DNA of 64,000 bases from Actinomycetota bacterium (GTDB taxonomy: Bacteria; Actinomycetota; Actinomycetes; S36-B12; UBA10799), in the NCBI GenBank assembly GCA_020636995.1, contig JACJWU010000002.1, positions 124,001 to 188,000 of the forward strand, in the 5' to 3' direction. Position numbers and translations under genes: made by a program. Positions 59,944-64,000 of the stretch are shown here, one piece after another. Position 1 is the first letter of the stretch; each line of letters begins with the position of its first letter. Below the pieces are notes generated by a model. It was not told the DNA's origin. It was given only the letters and a program-made list of their open reading frames with translations, and made no database searches.

Positions 59944-61881
59944 ATGACACTCAACCTGCAGTGGCAGGACAGCGGCGTTCGTCCGCAGGACGACTTCTAC
60001 CGGCACTGGCTCGGCAAGTGGCTCGACACCTACGAGATCCCGGAGGACAAGGCGGAGTTCGCGTCCTTCACGGAACTGCACGACACCGCCCAGGAGCAGT
60101 TGAGGGCCATCATCGAGCGCCTGTCGGCTCAGTCCCCGGACCCCCACAGCAATGCGGGCCGGATCGCGGTGCTGTTCAACGCGTTCATGGATCTCGATGC
60201 GATCGACGTCGCAGGTCTGGAACCCATCGCGGACCTCTTCGCGCTCGTCGACCAACTCGACGATGTGACAGAACTGCCCGCACTCTTCGGCCGCCTCGAA
60301 CGTGAGGGGGTCGGTGCGCCGATCGGGGGTGCGGTGCACCAGGACAACCGCGACTCCACCCGGTATGTGCTCGACATGTGGCAGAGCGGGCTCGGCCTGC
60401 CCGATCGGGACTACTACTTGGAGGACAACTTCGCGTCGGTCCGCGAGGCCTACCTCGAGCACGTCGGCGCGATGCTCGAGCGCTGCGGGGTGGGCACGGC
60501 CGAGGACGCCCAGCGGATCGTGAACCTCGAGACCCGGCTGGCGCAGGCCCACTGGACCCAGGTCGCCAATCGGGACCCGGTGAAGACCTACAACCAGTAC
60601 CGGCTCGTTGAATTGTCCGACCTGACGCCCGGCTACGACTGGGACGCCTATCTGCGAAGTGTGGGTGTCATCGATCGCATCGACACCCTCAACATCGCCC
60701 AGCCCGACTACGCCCAGGCGTTCGTGGCATTGCTGGACGAGGTAGGGCTGGAGGACTGGCGGCCCTACTTGCGCTGGCGGATCCTGAGTTCGTTCACCGG
60801 ACTGCTCTCCGAGGAAACCGTGCAAGCATCCTTCGACTTCTACGGGAAGGTCCTGCGGGGGGTGCCGCAGATGCGGCCACGGTGGAAGCGCGGTGTGGAC
60901 CTCGTGGAGGGGATGGTTGGCGAGGCGCTGGGCCAGGAGTACGTGGCCGAGCACTTCCCGCCGGAGCACAAGGCCCGGATGCTGGAGCTCGTCGACAACC
61001 TCCTGCAGGCCTTCGAGCAGTCGATCGACGGTCTGGACTGGATGACCGACCAGACCAAGGAACAGGCGCACGCGAAGCTCACGATGTTCACGGCCAAGAT
61101 CGGCTATCCGGATGTCTGGAAGGACTACTCGGACATGCGACTCGTTCCCGGCGACCTCATCGCCTCGGTGCGTGCCGCGCGGCAGTGGCACCACGACTAC
61201 GAGGTGAACAAGCTCGGGGGCCCGGTAGATCGCCATGAGTGGCACATGAACCCCCAGACCGTGAACGCGTACTACAACCCGGAGATGAACGAGATCGTCT
61301 TCCCGGCTGCGATCCTGCAGCCGCCGTTCTTCACCATGGCCGCCGACGACGCGGTCAACTACGGAGCGATCGGTGCGGTGATCGGGCATGAGATCTCGCA
61401 CGGGTTCGACGACCAGGGCTGCCAGTTCGACGGCTCGGGGAACCTGCGCAACTGGTGGTCGGACTCCGACCACGAGGCCTTCTCCGACCGCACCCGGGTG
61501 CTCGTCGAGCAGTACGCCACGTACGAACCGGTGGCGGGCTACCACCTCAACGGCGAGTTGACCCTGGGCGAGAACATCGCCGATGTGTCGGGTCTCGCGG
61601 TGGCCTATCGGGCGTACCAGCTCTCGCTCGGCGGTGAGCCCGCACCCGTCATCGACGGCTTGACGGGGGAACAGCGGTTCTTCGTCGGGTTCACCCACGT
61701 GTGGCGGGCCAAGACCCGGCCCGAAGAGACGATCCGCCGGGTCACGATCGATCCGCATTCCCCGCCGGAATACCGGGTGTTCGGGACTCTGGTGAACACC
61801 GACGCCTTCTTCGAGGCCTTCGGCGTCAAGCCCGGCGACGGGATGTGGCGCGATCCGGCCGATCGCGTCCGGATCTGGTGA
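59944..61881 (+). CDS. M13-family metallopeptidase (neprilysin/PepO-like)
   Basis: A 645-aa zinc peptidase with no signal peptide, so probably cytoplasmic like PepO. The zinc site is VIGHEISHGFDDQGCQFD (HEISH at 482-486), and GENIADVSGLAVAYRA gives the third ligand Glu. VNAYYNPEMNEIVFPA is the substrate-binding NAYY motif. Likely degrades short peptides. ATG 59944 is 10 bp after rdgB. Confidence 0.92.
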   Translation: MTLNLQWQDSGVRPQDDFYRHWLGKWLDTYEIPEDKAEFASFTELHDTAQEQLRAIIERLSAQSPDPHSNAGRIAVLFNAFMDLDAIDVAGLEPIADLFALVDQLDDVTELPALFGRLEREGVGAPIGGAVHQDNRDSTRYVLDMWQSGLGLPDRDYYLEDNFASVREAYLEHVGAMLERCGVGTAEDAQRIVNLETRLAQAHWTQVANRDPVKTYNQYRLVELSDLTPGYDWDAYLRSVGVIDRIDTLNIAQPDYAQAFVALLDEVGLEDWRPYLRWRILSSFTGLLSEETVQASFDFYGKVLRGVPQMRPRWKRGVDLVEGMVGEALGQEYVAEHFPPEHKARMLELVDNLLQAFEQSIDGLDWMTDQTKEQAHAKLTMFTAKIGYPDVWKDYSDMRLVPGDLIASVRAARQWHHDYEVNKLGGPVDRHEWHMNPQTVNAYYNPEMNEIVFPAAILQPPFFTMAADDAVNYGAIGAVIGHEISHGFDDQGCQFDGSGNLRNWWSDSDHEAFSDRTRVLVEQYATYEPVAGYHLNGELTLGENIADVSGLAVAYRAYQLSLGGEPAPVIDGLTGEQRFFVGFTHVWRAKTRPEETIRRVTIDPHSPPEYRVFGTLVNTDAFFEAFGVKPGDGMWRDPADRVRIW

Positions 61882-63060
61882 GTGTCCGACGACCGTCGCG
61901 ACGGCGCGTTCTACCAGCCCTGGCGTGACCCCGAGCGCGACTACGCCGCCGGGCCTCCGCCCACGTCACACACCGGTGTTGCGGGCCGAGTCGAGAAGGT
62001 CGTGCTCGGGGCCGGCCGCCTGGTGGACAAGGCGCAGTCGCGATTCACCCCAGTGGCCTTCGGATATGCGGTGTTCAAGAAGTACGCCGATGACGAGGGC
62101 AGTCGGCTCGCGGCGCTGCTGGCCTACTACTTCTTCCTGAGTATCTTCCCGTTGGCGATCGGGGGTTACGCGGTACTGCGCACGATCGCAGACAACAATC
62201 CGGACCTCGTCAACAACCTGGTCAAGGAGGTGGTCCCACCGGAGTATCAGGACCAGATCATCAACTCCTACAGCACCCTCCCCAGCGGTGGTGCCGCCTT
62301 CTGGATCGCGCTGGTCGGTCTGCTGCTGGCCGGCACGGGTAGCGCGTTCGCCATCTACGCGATGGTCAACCAGGTCTTCTGTGTGCCCTACCGCTTCCGC
62401 TACGGGTTCGGACCGCGGTATCTGCGGGTGCTCCTCACGCTTCTGCTGATCGGCCTCGGGGTGATTGTCATCGCAGGTGCGTCTCTCGTGGCTGCGCAGT
62501 ACCTCCCCTCCTCGTGGCAGGGCTTCGCCAGGGGGGTGGTGACCTTCGTTTCTGTGGCGGCCATTCTTTTTGCCTCGCCGAAGATCCTCGCTCGCCGCCC
62601 CATCCGGAACCAGGAGGTGGTGGTGGGGGCGGTTGCCGGCGCGCTCGCCTTCACGCTGATTCTTGCGCTCGCCGGGGCGATCACCGCGAGGTTCCTCAAC
62701 AACTCGTCGGCTGTGTATGGCGCCATGACCACCGTTGTGGCCTTCATCTCCGTGTTGTTCCTCGCGTCGAACTCGATCGTCTTCGCCTACGAGGCGTCGG
62801 TGGTGTGGGCATGGCGTCTATGGCCACGCGGTGTCGACATCAACAACCTGTTTCCGGCGGACGAGCGTGCCTACACGTTGCTGTCGCTGATGGACGAACG
62901 GATGCCCTCGCAGCGCAACGGGATCTACTTCGATGCCACCGGCCATGAGGATGAGCGGCGCCCGGACCTCGAGGCGCTGATGCAGCGACCCACCGGCGTG
63001 CCGCGGTCGCCCTACGAAGCGGCCCCACTGGACTCGGAGACCGCCGACCAGGGCGACTAG
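61882..63060 (+). CDS. YihY/BrkB-family inner membrane protein
   Basis: A 392-aa protein with six or so membrane segments (residues 70-310) and hydrophilic ends. It contains ALLAYYFFLSIFPLAI and ARFLNNSSAVYGAMTTVVAF, typical of the YihY family. The role of the family is unsettled. The GTG start directly follows the M13 stop codon. It is the last plus-strand gene of the run. Confidence 0.85.
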   Translation: MSDDRRDGAFYQPWRDPERDYAAGPPPTSHTGVAGRVEKVVLGAGRLVDKAQSRFTPVAFGYAVFKKYADDEGSRLAALLAYYFFLSIFPLAIGGYAVLRTIADNNPDLVNNLVKEVVPPEYQDQIINSYSTLPSGGAAFWIALVGLLLAGTGSAFAIYAMVNQVFCVPYRFRYGFGPRYLRVLLTLLLIGLGVIVIAGASLVAAQYLPSSWQGFARGVVTFVSVAAILFASPKILARRPIRNQEVVVGAVAGALAFTLILALAGAITARFLNNSSAVYGAMTTVVAFISVLFLASNSIVFAYEASVVWAWRLWPRGVDINNLFPADERAYTLLSLMDERMPSQRNGIYFDATGHEDERRPDLEALMQRPTGVPRSPYEAAPLDSETADQGD

Positions 63061-63086
63061 TCCCTGATCGGGTCAGAAGCCTGAAG

Positions 63087-63953
63087 TCAGCGACTGTCCG
63101 GGTCGGGCAGCCCGAACGCCTTGCGCTTGAGCAGATCCTGCAGCGTCGACGGCAACTTGCCCACCAGCGCGCCCACGTGTGCCTTGGAACCGGTAAGCAC
63201 GTGGTCCTTCGGATGGGAATCGGTGAGCATCGCGAGGATCACCTGGGCGACCCCCTCGGGAGTGCTGCCGGACGTCTGTGTCGCGTATCCGCGTTGGGTC
63301 ATCTCGCGGAAACTGTCGCCGTAGAGAGCAGCCTGGTCGTCCGGCAGGTCTGCCAACAACCGGTCGATGCGGGCTTTGGTGGCCTCATCGGCACCGGTGG
63401 AGATGAAGCCGGGCTCCACCAGGCCGACGTGCATACCCCACGGCGCCAACTCCTGCCGCCAGGTGTCGGCCAGGGCTGCGACAGCCGACTTCGAGGTCGC
63501 CAGCGCCCCCATGAACGGGATACTCAGGCGGTCGATGAGCGATCCGATGAACACGATGCGGCCTTTGGCCGGCCGGAGCAGCGGCAGCATCGCCTGCGTC
63601 ACGGCGACCTGGCCGAAGAAGTCGACGTCGAAGGACTGGCGCAGTTGCTCCAACGGCATGATCTCCAGGGGCCCGGGTATGCCGATGCCGGCGATGTTCG
63701 CCAGCCCGTGCAGACCGGCGTCACCCACGTGGCTGCGGACCGCGTCGACGGCGCTGTTGATGTCGGCTGCGACGGTGACGTCGAGGTGAATCGGCGTGAT
63801 CAGACCCGCTCCTGACTCGCGGGTGGGTCGATCGGTATCGACGCGGTCGCCGGCGAACACGTGCCAGCCGGCCTCGGCCGCGGCCCGCATGGTTGCCTGG
63901 CCGATGCCCGACGAGGTGCCTGTGACCACTACGTGCGGATGCTCACAACCCAT
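63087..63953 (-). CDS. SDR-family protein lacking the catalytic tyrosine
   Basis: A 288-aa short-chain dehydrogenase/reductase fold. The NAD(P)-binding motif VVTGTSSGIGQA (residues 9-20), NIAGIG and the Ser at 138 in VFIGSLID are present. The active-site Y-x-x-x-K reads L-A-T-S-K (Leu151, Lys155; codon CTG), so the acid-base tyrosine is missing. Either it is not a normal oxidoreductase or another residue takes over. ATG 63953. It ends 27 bp from the convergent YihY gene. Confidence 0.88.
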   Translation of the reverse strand: MGCEHPHVVVTGTSSGIGQATMRAAAEAGWHVFAGDRVDTDRPTRESGAGLITPIHLDVTVAADINSAVDAVRSHVGDAGLHGLANIAGIGIPGPLEIMPLEQLRQSFDVDFFGQVAVTQAMLPLLRPAKGRIVFIGSLIDRLSIPFMGALATSKSAVAALADTWRQELAPWGMHVGLVEPGFISTGADEATKARIDRLLADLPDDQAALYGDSFREMTQRGYATQTSGSTPEGVAQVILAMLTDSHPKDHVLTGSKAHVGALVGKLPSTLQDLLKRKAFGLPDPDSR

Positions 63954-64000
63954 GGGTCCTCCCGTTGCTCAGCCGAATTCGGAGACCGCGAGTCGCTCAC

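Noticed and set aside
59302..61758. An 818-codon open frame on the minus strand
   Set aside because: Antisense to rdgB and the M13 peptidase, both of which have clear motifs; its own sequence shows none.
1..64000. CRISPR array, tRNA genes, phage or transposase genes
   Set aside because: No regularly spaced 25-40 bp repeats with unique spacers, no tRNA-like T-arm outside tmRNA, and no integrase or transposase motif on either strand.

Overview
The window is about 64 kb of high-GC DNA with GTG and TTG starts and dense gene packing. It comes from an actinobacterium (Actinomycetota). The signs are a WhiB-family protein, a DUF3039 protein, the ClpS-DUF2017 pair, the Mec-CysO-CysM cysteine-synthesis set, and a tmRNA whose tag ends in ...FALAA. 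It looks like a normal chromosomal segment of a free-living heterotroph. No phage, conjugation module, transposase, rRNA, tRNA or CRISPR array was seen. The genus cannot be told from this sequence.

Layout. 1-3.07 kb: universal stress protein, Baeyer-Villiger-type monooxygenase, then tmRNA followed by a 110-bp tandem duplication of its 3' end and terminator and a 113-bp palindromic (MITE-like) element. 3.07-14.2 kb: a GGDEF-EAL protein, secreted proteins, an acyl-CoA carboxyltransferase, a TetR-glycosyltransferase pair, a racemase, GNAT and Nudix enzymes. 14.3-18.6 kb: an agmatine deiminase operon on the minus strand (putrescine carbamoyltransferase, APC permease, agmatine deiminase, TetR) with a palindromic operator candidate over its promoter. 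18.8-34.3 kb: a six-PAS diguanylate cyclase, a DUF3089 hydrolase, three paralogous secreted CHAP/NlpC-like proteins that share a CRP-type upstream motif, a SulP transporter, a GT39/GT2-GtrA/Gly-Gln-rich membrane operon, an M23 peptidase, an MFS transporter and a CoiA-like protein.

34.3-39.3 kb: an M15-like peptidase, PEP carboxykinase, a sulfatase and the 3' end of an MFS gene are all broken by many single-base frameshifts while their reading frames remain well conserved. This looks like a local sequence-quality problem rather than gene decay. A second copy of the 113-bp element lies here in inverted orientation.

40.3-54.0 kb: a secreted protein, an arginine deiminase locus (ArcA, catabolic-type ornithine carbamoyltransferase, YfcC-type transporter), prephenate dehydratase, WhiB, DUF3039, IclR, PBP4-type carboxypeptidase, GH18 hydrolase and a class-V aminotransferase. 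54.1-63.1 kb: a long plus-strand run with ClpS, DUF2017, Mec, CysO, CysM, MurI, a metallo-beta-lactamase-fold hydrolase, RNase PH, RdgB, an M13 peptidase and a YihY-type membrane protein. It ends at a minus-strand SDR protein that lacks the catalytic tyrosine.

How parts fit together: the window holds two parallel deiminase routes (arginine and agmatine) that both make carbamoyl phosphate, but no carbamate kinase. It also holds many secreted cell-wall enzymes (three CHAP-like, M23, M15-like, PBP4, GH18), two cyclic-di-GMP enzymes, and several families of palindromic intergenic repeats.
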